Positions 17,292-26,430 of a stretch of DNA of 64,000 bases are shown piece by piece. The notes below the pieces were generated by a model. That model had not been told where the DNA came from, did no database searches, and saw nothing but the letters and a program-made list of their open reading frames with translations. The DNA comes from Streptomyces sp. NBC_00683 (GTDB taxonomy: Bacteria > Actinomycetota > Actinomycetes > Streptomycetales > Streptomycetaceae), in the NCBI RefSeq assembly GCF_036226745.1, contig NZ_CP109013.1, forward strand, positions 2,232,001-2,296,000, written 5' to 3'. Both the position numbers and the translations under genes were made by a program. The first letter of the stretch is position 1, and each line of letters starts with the position of its first letter.

Positions 17292-17522
17292 CGTTGGGGT
17301 CCCCTCCGGAGCACCGGTGATCGGGCACGGCCGTCCGGCCGGACACAGGATATGCCCGACGGCCGGACAGTCGCCCCCCGGCTCAGCCCCGCCGGACCGC
17401 CCAACTCCGCGTCGCGCTCAGCATGGGGCAACCACCCACAGGCGGACTACCGTTGAGCCGCAAGCAGCCCCACGCCGACCGGCCCGGTCACCTCCCGAGG
17501 ATGCCGCGCCCCCGAGGTGTCG

Positions 17523-17939
17523 TCAGGGAGCGCACGCCTCCGCGATCGACAGGCTGTTCTCGTACAGGTGGTGCCGGGTGACCCGGCCGGCCTCGACCGT
17601 GAGGTGCAGCGCGAAGGGGCCCGAGAAGGACTTGCCCGTCGCGCGGACCGTCCCTGAGAGGTGACCCATCAGAACGGCGTCGGCGCCGTCGACGAGAAAA
17701 GTGTCGACAGACGCGCGGGCATCCTCCGGCACGGTGTACTCCGCCAACTCCGCAGCCTGGGAAGCGCATTCCACTGCGGTGGAGCGGGGCCGGATCCAGG
17801 GGGCCGCGGGGTTCTCGGCGAGCAGCCAGTCGACGTGGTCGGCGAAGAGGGCGGTGAGCCCCTCGGCGTCCCCGGCGAGCCGGAGGGCGAGGAACTTCTC
17901 CACGGTGGCGCGGGTGACATCCGCGGCGGTGAGCGTCAT
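17523..17939 (-). CDS. SnoaL-like / NTF2-fold protein
   Basis: A 138-residue single-domain protein with the cone-shaped NTF2 fold pattern. An N-terminal helix (ATVEKFLALRLAGDAEGLTALFADHVDWLL) is followed by a strand-rich half ending in a KSFSGPFALHLTVEAGRVTRHHLYENSL motif, here described rather than quoted whole. Such proteins are ketosteroid-isomerase-like enzymes or small-molecule binders, and the function is not predictable. The ATG at 17939 gives the family length; a longer frame upstream has no support. It is divergent from the pectate lyase gene. Confidence 0.75.
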   Translation of the reverse strand: MTLTAADVTRATVEKFLALRLAGDAEGLTALFADHVDWLLAENPAAPWIRPRSTAVECASQAAELAEYTVPEDARASVDTFLVDGADAVLMGHLSGTVRATGKSFSGPFALHLTVEAGRVTRHHLYENSLSIAEACAP

Positions 17940-18268
17940 GGGACCAGTCTGCCGAGGCGGTGACGGAGCGTCGATTACGTCGGAGGTAAGCACCGGCATC
18001 CCGCACAGACGCAGCGTGACGACTCCTCCGTTCCGACCCGGTGTGCCACTTGGGCCACCCCACCCATGTATCCGAACCATCAAGCACCGAATGAGCTATT
18101 GCACCCCACCTTGGGCCACATACATGAACATCGTCGTTGTGCCTGAACCCTTGGCGGCGCCGTCAGCCGGTGCTACAACTCCTCTGACATGCCTCGGCAC
18201 ACCATCCGGTGACGCTGTGTCATGCCATGGAACCCGCACTCCGCACCAGAGTTGGAGGCAGTCGTTCG
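17940..18268. promoter_or_regulatory. Divergent promoter region with a 10-bp direct repeat
   Basis: This region separates the SnoaL-like and pectate lyase genes. CTTGGGCCAC occurs at 18049-18058 and again at 18110-18119, 61 bases apart, embedded in similar flanks. It may mark a regulator binding pair; no gene is supported. Confidence 0.35.
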
Positions 18269-20062
18269 ATGCACCTGCCAGTGAGCCGTCGTACTTTCGC
18301 CCGCCTCGCCGCCGCGCCGGCCGCGGCCCTTGTCCTCGGACCGGCCGACCGCGCCTCGGCCGCCGCGGCAGCCCCCGCAGCCGGGCGCGGCGACATCGTT
18401 GCCGCCGTGGACCGCGTGACCGCGTTCATGGACGAGCACGTCTCCTACCGAGGCGGCTACGTCTGGAGCTACCTGCCGGACCTCTCGACCACATGGGGCG
18501 AAATGGAGGCCCGGCGCACCATGTGCTGGATCCAGCCGCCCGGCACGCCGTCGGTCGGCCACAGCATGCTCGATGCCTATCACGCCACCGGATCGGAGGT
18601 CTGCTACCGGGCCGCCAAGCGCACCGGGCTGGCCCTGGTGGACGCCCAACTTGCCTGCGGCGGCTGGAACTACATCCATGACACGGCGGGGCAGGGATCA
18701 CTCCGCACCTGGTACGGGACGATCGGTGCCAACGGCTGGCGCCTGGAGGAGTTTCAGCACTTCTACGGCAACGCCACCTTCGACGATGCGGCGACCGCCA
18801 CAGCCGCCCAGCTGATACTCCGGCTCCAGCTGGAAAGGCCGCACCCGAAGTTCGAAGCCGCCCTGGACAGGGCGATCCGGTTCGTCGTCGCGGCGCAGTA
18901 CCGCGGCGGCGTCGCGGACGGCGGCTGGCCGCAGCGCTTCCCGGCCTTCTCCGGCTCCGCCCGGCAGACGCCGTGGCCGGACGAACTGCCGTCCTGGCTG
19001 CCCGCCGGCATCCGGCACGGCATGGAGGACGGCGACTACACCGGACACGTCACCTTCAACGACAACGTGCTCGGCGAGAACATCAAGTTCCTGCTGATGT
19101 GCGTCACCTCGCTCGGGCGCCGCGACCTGATCCCGAACGTCAGGCGGGCCATGGCCTGCCTCCATCGCATGCAGCAGCCGGGACCGCAGGCCGGCTGGGG
19201 CCTGCAGCACCTCGCCCGCGCAGCCGGCGGCCGACAGGCAGGTGCGCCCGCCGGTGCCCGTTCCTACGAACCGCGTGCGCTCGTCACCCACACCACCCAG
19301 ACCAATGTCCAGCAGCTCTTCGCCTACTTCCGGCTCACCGGCGACCACGAGTTCCTCCGCCGGGCGCCGGAAGCCATCGCCTGGCTGGAGAGCTGCCGGC
19401 TGACGGACCAGCAGCGGGCGGAGAACCCGCTCCTGGCCTCCAGTACGCATCCCACCTTCGTCGAACTCGGCACCAACCGCGCCCGGTTCGTCCACCGCTT
19501 CGGCTCGAACGTCCGTAACGGCGCCTACTACAACGACCACGACCACCGGGACACTCCGAGCCACTACGGCGGCGGACGCAAGGTCGACACCGCTGCCCTG
19601 CACGCGACCTACGACCAGCTCATGTCGATGAGCCGGTCGGAGGTCGCCGGCCTCAGGGCGCGATCGCCCCTCGCGGCGCGCGGCAGGCGTGAACTGCCCG
19701 GCTACTTCTCGGCGAGGGACCTGGGACTGGACGACCTCTTCCGGGGTGCCGATCTGTCGCTTCCCACCGTGACCCCGGCGCAGGCGGACGCGGTCGTGTC
19801 CGGACTGGGCGACAGGGACCACTGGCTGACGCGGATCGGTTCGATCACCAATCCGTACCAGGGGCCGCCACCCACGACGCCCTATGACGGCAAGGCCTGT
19901 GTGAGCCGCCACGTGGGCGACCTCTACGACACCTCACCCTATGACCCGCTCAGCCCACCGCAGATGCCTCCCTATACGCCGCAGGCCGGCCCGCTGGGCA
20001 TCACGACGTCGGACTTCATCAAGAATCTGAACACCCTCACGGCGTACGCAGCCGGCGTCTGA
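18269..20062 (+). CDS. Secreted pectate lyase, PL10-like
   Basis: A 597-residue polysaccharide lyase expected to cleave polygalacturonate by beta-elimination outside the cell. The N terminus has a twin-arginine-like SRRTFARLAAAPAAALVLG signal. The rest follows the PL10 toroid: GGWNYIHD, the GGVADGGWPQRFP segment, and the conserved HVTFNDNVLGENIKFLLM block about residues 268-285, then ALVTHTTQTN and HYGGGRK. It is longer than the minimal PL10 catalytic domain, with an unassigned C-terminal 150 residues. The ATG at 18269 sits behind GGAGG. Together with GH43 and GH30 enzymes in the window it suggests plant cell-wall use. Confidence 0.85.
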   Translation: MHLPVSRRTFARLAAAPAAALVLGPADRASAAAAAPAAGRGDIVAAVDRVTAFMDEHVSYRGGYVWSYLPDLSTTWGEMEARRTMCWIQPPGTPSVGHSMLDAYHATGSEVCYRAAKRTGLALVDAQLACGGWNYIHDTAGQGSLRTWYGTIGANGWRLEEFQHFYGNATFDDAATATAAQLILRLQLERPHPKFEAALDRAIRFVVAAQYRGGVADGGWPQRFPAFSGSARQTPWPDELPSWLPAGIRHGMEDGDYTGHVTFNDNVLGENIKFLLMCVTSLGRRDLIPNVRRAMACLHRMQQPGPQAGWGLQHLARAAGGRQAGAPAGARSYEPRALVTHTTQTNVQQLFAYFRLTGDHEFLRRAPEAIAWLESCRLTDQQRAENPLLASSTHPTFVELGTNRARFVHRFGSNVRNGAYYNDHDHRDTPSHYGGGRKVDTAALHATYDQLMSMSRSEVAGLRARSPLAARGRRELPGYFSARDLGLDDLFRGADLSLPTVTPAQADAVVSGLGDRDHWLTRIGSITNPYQGPPPTTPYDGKACVSRHVGDLYDTSPYDPLSPPQMPPYTPQAGPLGITTSDFIKNLNTLTAYAAGV

Positions 20063-20086
20063 CACCGGATGCGTGACGCCGCACCG

Positions 20087-21943
20087 TCAGCTCAGCCGGA
20101 ACACCGGGCCGCGCGGTGTGAACGGAAGGGAGGCGCCCTGCGGGATCAGGAACGCGTGCTCGCGGCGGATCCGCAGGGTGTCGCACCAGCCGTCGGTGAT
20201 GACGAGTACCGGGGCCGTCGGCGGGAAGTCGTCGGCCCTCCGCAACAGGTCGATGCCCGGCTGCAGTTCGGTACCGCCACGGCCGCGCACCCGGACCCGG
20301 CCCGCGATCTCGGCCGGTGGCAGATAGCCGGCGTCGTACGGTGCCGCGTCGCAGAACACCACGCGCGCCGCGGGTACGTCGCGGGCCTCCGCGTACGAGG
20401 CAATGGCGCCGAGTGCCTTGCCGAGCAGGGCGCTGTCCATCGAGCCGGAGGTGTCGAGAACGACTCCGAAGGTGCAGCGGGCGGTCTCCTGGGGCGGGAA
20501 GTACCGGCCCGCACGCGGGATGTCCGGTGTCGACGCCTGCCGCCGAGCCGGGCGGGCGTAGGACCGCAGGGGTTCCGGTCGGGGGACGTACTCGTCGAAC
20601 CAGCGGGCGAGTCTCGCGTCCCACGGTACGGGCGGGTGGGCCAGTGCCCTGATCTCCTCGATCAGCCCGGCCGGCAGCAGGCCGCGCTCACCGTACTGGT
20701 GCAGATCGAAACCCTGGACCAGGCCTCGCCGGTAGAAGTCGTCCAGGTCGGTGTACGGGCGGGCCCCCGGGTGCGGCAGTGCCTCGCCGAGGATGTCGCC
20801 GGCACCCTTGCCGCGGAGGGTTGCGAGCCGCCGCTGTCGGCGCAGGTCGACCGCGATGCGGTCGTACACCTCCTCGGCGGACAGGTCCCGCAGGTCCGGG
20901 TCGTACAGCAGCCCCTCGGGCATGTCGCCGACGCGCATCTGGACGAGCCAGTCGTTGACGACGTAGTCGGCCGCGACGTTGAAGAGGAACGGGTCGCGGC
21001 CACCGCGGCGTTCGCCGTGGCGCAGCGCGGCGTGCAGCATCTCGTGGGCGAGGATGAAGCGCCATTCGTCATCGGTGAACGTGCGCAGCGGGTTGACGTA
21101 GATCTCACCCGCGGCAGAGCTCACCGCGGCGATCGCGATGCCCTGCGCACGGGCGAGTTCGGCGTCGGCCACGACGGTGAGGCCCGCGGCGAGTCCCCCG
21201 AGCAGGGGGTACGAGGAGACGAACCAGTTCATGGCCCGGTCCCAGGGGCGCTGCGGTGCGCGCTCTCCGGTAACCCGGTCGACGCGGCCGCCCGCCACGT
21301 CCATGGCGGTGGAGACGCTCCGGGTGAGGGCGTGTGCGAAGGCCGTCTCCCAGTCGGGGACAGAGGTGTTGTTCCAGGCCGGCCACGTCGTGAGGACCTG
21401 GTCCGGGTGCGCGCCCGCGGTGCCGCAGTCCTCGTGGGCGGCGGGGATGCCGTCGCGGCGCCAGCGGGCGGCGAGTTCTGCCTCGTCGCCGCCGGGAAAG
21501 GACTCCGGCAGGTGTCCGGGGGGACGGCCTATCGGGAAGGTGAGCAGGAAGCGGTTGACGACCGTGCAGCGGGCCGCGAGGTCGAAGCGGTCGGGCTGCT
21601 CGCGCGGGTCGTCCGCTGCTGCCGGTACATGCCCGAAGCCCAGGTGCAGCAGGCAGTGGGCAAGGGCCCAGGCCCACTCGGCGGGATCCGCCCGCTTGGT
21701 GGGGTGAACGTGGACGGTGCCGTTGGAGGTGACGGCGGCCAGTCCCCCGGCCGGGGTCAGGGCGCACTTGTCCTGTCTGCAGACGGAAGCGTCGACAGCG
21801 GCGAAGGCCGGGTTCCGCTTGACCGTCGCGAGCCCCGCCGCGAACGCCTCGGCGGCCGGGTCGGACGTGCCGCTCTTGCTGTTCTTCCCACCCTTGCTGT
21901 TCTTCCCGCCGCTGCCCTTGGCCCCGCGCGCCACGGCCTTCAT
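20087..21943 (-). CDS. VWA-domain / putative metallopeptidase protein (DUF2201-like)
   Basis: A 618-residue cytoplasmic protein. The N-terminal part is Lys/Gly/Ser-rich. A metallopeptidase-like region holds the zinc signature HEMLH (about 300-304). The C-terminal von Willebrand A-like domain has a MIDAS-type DTSGSMDS near residue 490. It pairs with the MoxR-type ATPase gene just upstream, overlapping it by four bases (ATGA), a standard MoxR-VWA chaperone-like pair that may insert metals or remodel a protein. The client is unknown. Its 3' end lies 24 bases from the pectate lyase gene. Confidence 0.88.
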   Translation of the reverse strand: MKAVARGAKGSGGKNSKGGKNSKSGTSDPAAEAFAAGLATVKRNPAFAAVDASVCRQDKCALTPAGGLAAVTSNGTVHVHPTKRADPAEWAWALAHCLLHLGFGHVPAAADDPREQPDRFDLAARCTVVNRFLLTFPIGRPPGHLPESFPGGDEAELAARWRRDGIPAAHEDCGTAGAHPDQVLTTWPAWNNTSVPDWETAFAHALTRSVSTAMDVAGGRVDRVTGERAPQRPWDRAMNWFVSSYPLLGGLAAGLTVVADAELARAQGIAIAAVSSAAGEIYVNPLRTFTDDEWRFILAHEMLHAALRHGERRGGRDPFLFNVAADYVVNDWLVQMRVGDMPEGLLYDPDLRDLSAEEVYDRIAVDLRRQRRLATLRGKGAGDILGEALPHPGARPYTDLDDFYRRGLVQGFDLHQYGERGLLPAGLIEEIRALAHPPVPWDARLARWFDEYVPRPEPLRSYARPARRQASTPDIPRAGRYFPPQETARCTFGVVLDTSGSMDSALLGKALGAIASYAEARDVPAARVVFCDAAPYDAGYLPPAEIAGRVRVRGRGGTELQPGIDLLRRADDFPPTAPVLVITDGWCDTLRIRREHAFLIPQGASLPFTPRGPVFRLS

Positions 21944-23001
21944 CGCCGGGCCTCGACCAGCCTGGGCATGTCGCGCGCCGCGTCGATGAGGAACCAGGCC
22001 GGGAGCACCGGCAGGCCGTCGGCGTCGTCCGCGATGACGGTCTGCGCGACCTCGACCGAGATCTCGGCCAGCTGCACGAGCAGCGACTTGGCCCGGTAGG
22101 AGGTCTGTCGCATGGACGCCGAGACGTGCTCCTTCTGACGCGGCAGCTCCTTCACCAGCCGTCCGCGGAACGCCTCGGCCAGGTAGTAGAGGAGGTCACG
22201 GTCCTCGAGCCGGGCCGGCCAGGAGGCGTCGCCCTTGAGGATCGCCTCGATGCCGAACGTATGGCGGACGATCTTCGCGTAGCCGCAGAAGGAAACGGCG
22301 TGCGCGGGCGTCAGCGTGCCGTGCACGATCACCTTCAGCGTCTGCTCGTCGATGGCCGGCCCGAAGGAGTGCAGTGCGTCGGAGAGCATGTGCCAGGAGC
22401 GGGGCGTGGAGAACGGCTCCTCGGTCTTGGGCGGCTGCGACCACAGGTGGTCCGGACGGTCGATGAGGTAGTCCGTCACCCAGGGATGGATGCCGTTCTC
22501 CCCCGCCCAGACCAGCCAGTCCGCTCCCGATGCCCGCAGATGGACGTGGGTGAGCCGGTTGACCAGAGCGGACGCGATGGGCCTCGCCAGCGCGTTGTCC
22601 GTGGCACGGTTGCCCGCCCCGATGACGATCGAGCCGGCGGGCAGCTCGTACGAGCCGATCCGCCGGTCCAGGATCAGCGAGTAGAAGGCCTTCTGGACAT
22701 CGGGGGTTGCGGCGTTGAGCTCGTCGAGGAAGAGGCAGTACGGCTCGTCGCGGGCGATGATCTCCGGCGGGCAGAACACGGAACGTCCGTCACGGATCTG
22801 CGGCACGCCGATCAGGTCCTCGGGCGCGAGCTGCGTCCCGAGGAGACTGACGCACTCCAGTCCCAGCGACTCGGCGAACCTCCGCACGAGCGACGACTTC
22901 CCGATCCCGGGGGCTCCCCAGAGGAACACGGGCCGCACGGTGGCGAGCCCGAGCAGCAGTTCGGGAATCTGGGCGGGAGTGACGGTGACGGCGGCCTGCA
23001 C
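21940..23001 (-). CDS. MoxR-family AAA+ ATPase
   Basis: A 353-residue ATPase with Walker A GAPGIGKSS (about 29-37), Walker B LFLDELNAA (about 88-96) and sensor-like GAGNRATD. MoxR proteins act as chaperones together with VWA proteins; here the VWA gene directly follows with a 4-base stop/start overlap. The ATG at 23001 gives a natural start without a signal peptide. The ribosome binding site is GGAAAG-like. Confidence 0.9.
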   Translation of the reverse strand: MQAAVTVTPAQIPELLLGLATVRPVFLWGAPGIGKSSLVRRFAESLGLECVSLLGTQLAPEDLIGVPQIRDGRSVFCPPEIIARDEPYCLFLDELNAATPDVQKAFYSLILDRRIGSYELPAGSIVIGAGNRATDNALARPIASALVNRLTHVHLRASGADWLVWAGENGIHPWVTDYLIDRPDHLWSQPPKTEEPFSTPRSWHMLSDALHSFGPAIDEQTLKVIVHGTLTPAHAVSFCGYAKIVRHTFGIEAILKGDASWPARLEDRDLLYYLAEAFRGRLVKELPRQKEHVSASMRQTSYRAKSLLVQLAEISVEVAQTVIADDADGLPVLPAWFLIDAARDMPRLVEARR

Positions 23002-23051
23002 GCGGGAAAGTTCCTTCGGGGCTTGGGAGTTCGAGCCCGCTCAGTATGGGA

Positions 23052-23100
23052 GGCCCCGCGGAGCACCGCAGCCGAATATCGGGCCGGTCGGTGCGGGGCC
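23052..23100 (-). terminator. Possible terminator after GH43 gene
   Basis: Inverted arms GGCCCCGC (23052-23059) and GCGGGGCC (23093-23100) flank a second imperfect pairing (GCACCG / CGGTGC). The structure lies between the GH43 gene end and the MoxR gene start, reading on the minus strand. Confidence 0.4.
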
Positions 23101-23189
23101 GGCCGAGGACGACGGCCGACCGGATCCCCGCACATTCGCCGGCCCGCCCCGATGCGCCGGGACCTCGACCGCGCGTGCCGCCCTCCGCC

Positions 23190-24257
23190 CTACTCGAAGA
23201 ACTTGAGGCTCCAGCCGGTGTCGGCGGTCGGGCCGGGGACGTTGGCGCGGCTGTAGGTGGTGTTGCCCCACCAGGCGAACGTGCCCGTGTACCAGTACCG
23301 GTTCTCCCACGCGTACGGCGTTCCCTTCGGGACCGCGTGGAACATCAGGGGGAACCTCGGACCGGCTGGCGGGCTGGTGTTGATGTCGCCGTTGAGCAGG
23401 ACGAAGCTGTGGTGGCCGGGGCCGTTGACGTACAGCGTCGGGTCCCAGCCGGACATCATCGTCGCGCGGTCGGAGCCGAACAGGCAGCCGTTCGACTTGT
23501 ACCAGTCCCAGACGTACGTCGGGTCGCCGCCGGCGCGCAGCCGCAGGTCGGCCAGGCAGTACTTGTCGCTCCAGCTGCCGTTGGCGGAGTAGACGATGTG
23601 CAACTGCCCGTTCGGGTCCTTGATGGCCTCGGGGCTCTCGTTGATGAACGGGTTGCCGACCACCCGTTCCCAGCTCTCCCGGGGCTGGGAGATGACGTAC
23701 CGCGCTCCGGTCGGCGTGGTGGGACTGCTCATCCGCGCGATGTAGAGGTTCTGCTCGACGTTGGTGTCGCCGGCCCAGCCGGACCATACGAACCAGCGCT
23801 GCCCGCCGAAGGTGAACAGGGTCCCGTCGATGGCCCACTTGCCGTCCGGCAGGGCCAGTTGGCTCTCTCCGGTGTATCCGCTGTCCGGGCCGGCCGAGCT
23901 GATGACGTACATCCGGTGGGCCGATCCGCGGCCGGCCGAGAAGTAGATGTAGTAGCGGCCGCCGTCGGTGACGATCTCGGGAGCCCAGACCTCACCGCGG
24001 CCTGCCGTGTCCGACCACACCTGCCGTGCGGGCGCCGAGGCCAGTGCGGCCGTCGACGACGCCTGCCGCACGGCGATGCCCCCACCGGTCGACTGCACCG
24101 ATATGTAGGTGCTGCCGACCCGGATCACACTCGGGTCCGCGGCTCTGATGGTCTGTTCGGCCTGAGCGGGCTGGGCGGACGACAGGGACATGACGGCAGC
24201 GAGGACGCCGGACAGTGCAACGGCGGCGGCTCCGGAGAGAAGTCGAGAGAGCTTCAT
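23190..24257 (-). CDS. Secreted GH43-type glycoside hydrolase
   Basis: A 355-residue exported enzyme with a five-bladed propeller GH43 pattern: catalytic base Asp about 41 (AADPSVIRVG), WAPE motif about 91-94, pKa-tuning Asp about 144 (WAIDGTLF), and general acid Glu about 207 in NESPEA. Relatives act on arabinan, arabinoxylan or xylan side chains; the substrate is not decided. The signal peptide is residues 1-33 (cleavage AQA|E). Upstream at 24318-24335 is a LacI-type operator-like palindrome, fitting sugar-inducible control. Confidence 0.87.
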   Translation of the reverse strand: MKLSRLLSGAAAVALSGVLAAVMSLSSAQPAQAEQTIRAADPSVIRVGSTYISVQSTGGGIAVRQASSTAALASAPARQVWSDTAGRGEVWAPEIVTDGGRYYIYFSAGRGSAHRMYVISSAGPDSGYTGESQLALPDGKWAIDGTLFTFGGQRWFVWSGWAGDTNVEQNLYIARMSSPTTPTGARYVISQPRESWERVVGNPFINESPEAIKDPNGQLHIVYSANGSWSDKYCLADLRLRAGGDPTYVWDWYKSNGCLFGSDRATMMSGWDPTLYVNGPGHHSFVLLNGDINTSPPAGPRFPLMFHAVPKGTPYAWENRYWYTGTFAWWGNTTYSRANVPGPTADTGWSLKFFE

Positions 24258-24317
24258 GGTCCCGTTCCAAGGTTGGCCTCCGCCGCGACGCCGGGCCGGC
24301 GGGGGGATTTACATCGA

Positions 24318-24335
24318 TGGAAGAGCGCTCTCACA
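24318..24335. promoter_or_regulatory. LacI-type operator-like palindrome upstream of GH43 gene
   Basis: TGGAAGAGCGCTCTCACA has a perfect AGAGCGCTCT core and matching TG..CA ends. It resembles the CebR-type TGGGAGCGCTCCCA operators known for Streptomyces cellulose genes. It lies about 60 bases upstream of the GH43 start codon. Confidence 0.55.
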
Positions 24336-24465
24336 GCATCCTGACTAGTCCGGTACATGTCAACGTATCGCGCGGCGATGGGCTTACCGCCTTCGCTTCG
24401 CCGGACGCCTCCCGGACGGACCCGCCGACCCCAACTCCCGCAATCGCACGCCTTCTGACTGCTGG

Positions 24466-25116
24466 TCAGCTTGGCGGCCACAGCGCACCGAGGGCCACTC
24501 GGATCTGCTCGGCCAGGTGCTCCGGGGCGAACCTGCCGGGGTCGGTGAGTTCGATGCGGCAGAAGTGTTCCGCGCAGGCGACCAGCGCGTGGGCCAGGAT
24601 CTCGGGGTCGAGGGCAGGCACGTCTTCGCGTGCGGCCCCGAGCCGGGTGATCCACAGGGCCGTTCGCTGTCGCACCCGCTCCCTGTCCGCCTCGATGCGC
24701 TCGTGGACCACGGCGGGCATGGCCGACGGGGTCAGCAGGATGAGCCGCCAGGTGTCGGGGTCCTCGGAGAGCATCTCCACCCCGCGGCGCACCGACTCCG
24801 CGACGAACCCGGCCGGATCGCGCAGGCCGCCCCCCTGGGGAAAGACGGCGAGCAGGCGGCCGAAGGCGCGCGCCTGCTGCCTGTCGAGCAGGGCACCGAG
24901 CAGCGCGCCCAGGTCACCGAAAGCGCTGTAGACCACGGCCCGTGCGACACCGGCCTGCTTCGCCACGGCGTCAATGGACACGCGGTCGTGCCCCGCGTCC
25001 ACGATCACGGTGAGCGCCGCGTCGAGCAGCTGCTCACGGCGCACCTCGATCGGCACCCGCGGGGCGTAGGGGCGACGTTTGCGCGGCCTGGCGTTCGGAC
25101 TGCTCGTGGTCGACAC
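24466..25116 (-). CDS. TetR-family transcriptional regulator
   Basis: A 216-residue regulator with a basic N terminus (RPRKRRPYAPR) and an HTH about residues 25-72 (SIDAVAKQAGVARAVVYSAF). It starts with GTG at 25116 and has a weak ribosome binding site. It is divergent from a DUF2236 oxygenase gene. The gap holds two palindromes in tandem (25125-25146 and 25146-25167), so negative control of both genes is likely. Confidence 0.88.
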   Translation of the reverse strand: MSTTSSPNARPRKRRPYAPRVPIEVRREQLLDAALTVIVDAGHDRVSIDAVAKQAGVARAVVYSAFGDLGALLGALLDRQQARAFGRLLAVFPQGGGLRDPAGFVAESVRRGVEMLSEDPDTWRLILLTPSAMPAVVHERIEADRERVRQRTALWITRLGAAREDVPALDPEILAHALVACAEHFCRIELTDPGRFAPEHLAEQIRVALGALWPPS

Positions 25117-25124
25117 CTTGGCAT

Positions 25125-25167
25125 CTTACGACATCCGTGTCTTAATTTACGACGGCGGTGTCGTAAA
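25125..25167. promoter_or_regulatory. Two tandem TetR operator-like palindromes
   Basis: The element at 25146-25167 has perfect 8-base arms TTTACGAC / GTCGTAAA around six bases. The one at 25125-25146 has related arms CTTACGAC / GTCTTAAT around six bases. They abut at a shared base, sit directly upstream of the TetR start, and share the half-site TTACGAC. Confidence 0.65.
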
Positions 25168-25230
25168 TGCGGTCGGGCGGACCCGGGACAGCCATCAGGC
25201 GTACGCACCACGGACACGAGGAGGCGCAGC

Positions 25231-26292
25231 ATGCCGACACGACGAAGTACGGTCGAGCCGCACGAGGACTACGGGTTCTTCGGCCCCGGTTCGGTGGTGT
25301 GGAAGGTCTGGGGCTATCCCACGGCGCCGACCGTCGCTCTGCAGCGGGCTGTCGTGGTGGAGGAACTCGACCCGCCCCTGGTGGCGGCCGTGCACGGGAC
25401 CCAGGACATCTACCGTCGTCCCCGCACCCGCTACGACCGGACCCTGCGCTACTTCTCGATGGTGGCCTTCGCGGGCTCACGGGACGTGTGCAAAGCAGCG
25501 GACATCCTGGTCAAGGTCCACTCCAAGGCGATAGGGAAACTGCCCTACGGCGGCGGCACCTACGACGCCAACGACCCCGACTCCCAGCTGTGGATCCAGC
25601 TCACGGGCTGGCACTCGATCCTCTACGCCTACGAGAAGTACGGGCCCGGCAAGCTCTCCGCGGACGAGGAGAAGGAGTACTGGGAATCCTGCGCCGTGGC
25701 CGCGGAGTTCCAGACCTGCCCGCCCGGTGACATCCCGCGCGACCGTGCCGGTGTCCGCGCGTACTTCGAACTGATGCGCCCGAGGATGTCCGCCAGCCCG
25801 ATCGCCAAGCAGGCCATGCACCACCTGCTCAGGACAGAACTCGTCCTCCTGCCGGGGATGCCCTGGTGGGAGAAGCCCGGCGCCCTGATCGCCGCCAGGG
25901 CGATCCGGGCAGCCACCATCGCCACACTGCCGCGCTGGATGCGCCGGACGGCCGGCATCCGGCAGTCGCGCCTCACCGACGTCCTGATCGTGCCCGTCAT
26001 GAAGGCCGGCTTCGCCCTCCTGCACCTCAGCCCCCGTGCCGAGCTGGCGATCCTGGAGAAGCTCTCGCCCTCCACCGTCCCCGTCGTCGCACCGGTCAAG
26101 CTCGGCATCCCCCCGCGCACCGACGAGGTGCTCACCCCCGCCGAAGCCCGCACCCGCCACGGCTACGAGAAGCCCGCCGAGGCGCATCTCGACCTGCGTG
26201 CCCGCCAGGCCGCACGCCTCTTCGGCGAAGGCAAGGAGCCCAGCGACGAGGGACTCATCGAGTCCCAGTACATCCTCGGCCGCCTCACCTGA
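25231..26292 (+). CDS. Oxygenase MpaB family protein (DUF2236)
   Basis: A 353-residue predicted haem-type oxygenase of the DUF2236/MpaB/latex-clearing superfamily. The N-terminal GFFGPGSVVWKVWGYP and TRYDRTLRYFSMVAFA segments are typical of the family. His-containing helices that could ligate haem include GWHSILYAYEKYG and MHHLLRTELVLLPG. Family substrates range from mycophenolic-acid intermediates to rubber, so the substrate here is unknown. The start ATG is 3' of GAGGAGG. The frame is open far upstream, but that part is antisense to the TetR gene. Controlled presumably by that TetR protein. Confidence 0.85.
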   Translation: MPTRRSTVEPHEDYGFFGPGSVVWKVWGYPTAPTVALQRAVVVEELDPPLVAAVHGTQDIYRRPRTRYDRTLRYFSMVAFAGSRDVCKAADILVKVHSKAIGKLPYGGGTYDANDPDSQLWIQLTGWHSILYAYEKYGPGKLSADEEKEYWESCAVAAEFQTCPPGDIPRDRAGVRAYFELMRPRMSASPIAKQAMHHLLRTELVLLPGMPWWEKPGALIAARAIRAATIATLPRWMRRTAGIRQSRLTDVLIVPVMKAGFALLHLSPRAELAILEKLSPSTVPVVAPVKLGIPPRTDEVLTPAEARTRHGYEKPAEAHLDLRARQAARLFGEGKEPSDEGLIESQYILGRLT

Positions 26293-26379
26293 TCCGGCCC
26301 CGGAAACCCCACGTCCTCGGCTTCAGGAGCGCCAATCACGGCTGTACGAGCGGCTTCCCGGGCAGTTGCGGACATGCGT

Positions 26380-26415
26380 GCGACGGCCGGACCCACAAGG
26401 GAGTCCGGCCGTCGC
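26380..26415. terminator. Bidirectional hairpin terminator
   Basis: A perfect 13-bp stem (26380-26392 / 26403-26415) with a 10-base loop lies between the convergent oxygenase and M4 protease genes. Confidence 0.85.
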
Positions 26416-26430
26416 GTCAGGCAGGCAGGA

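Noticed and set aside
24517..25230. Upstream in-frame extension of the DUF2236 oxygenase gene
   Set aside because: It lies antisense to the TetR gene; the ATG behind GAGGAGG at 25231 fits the family N terminus.
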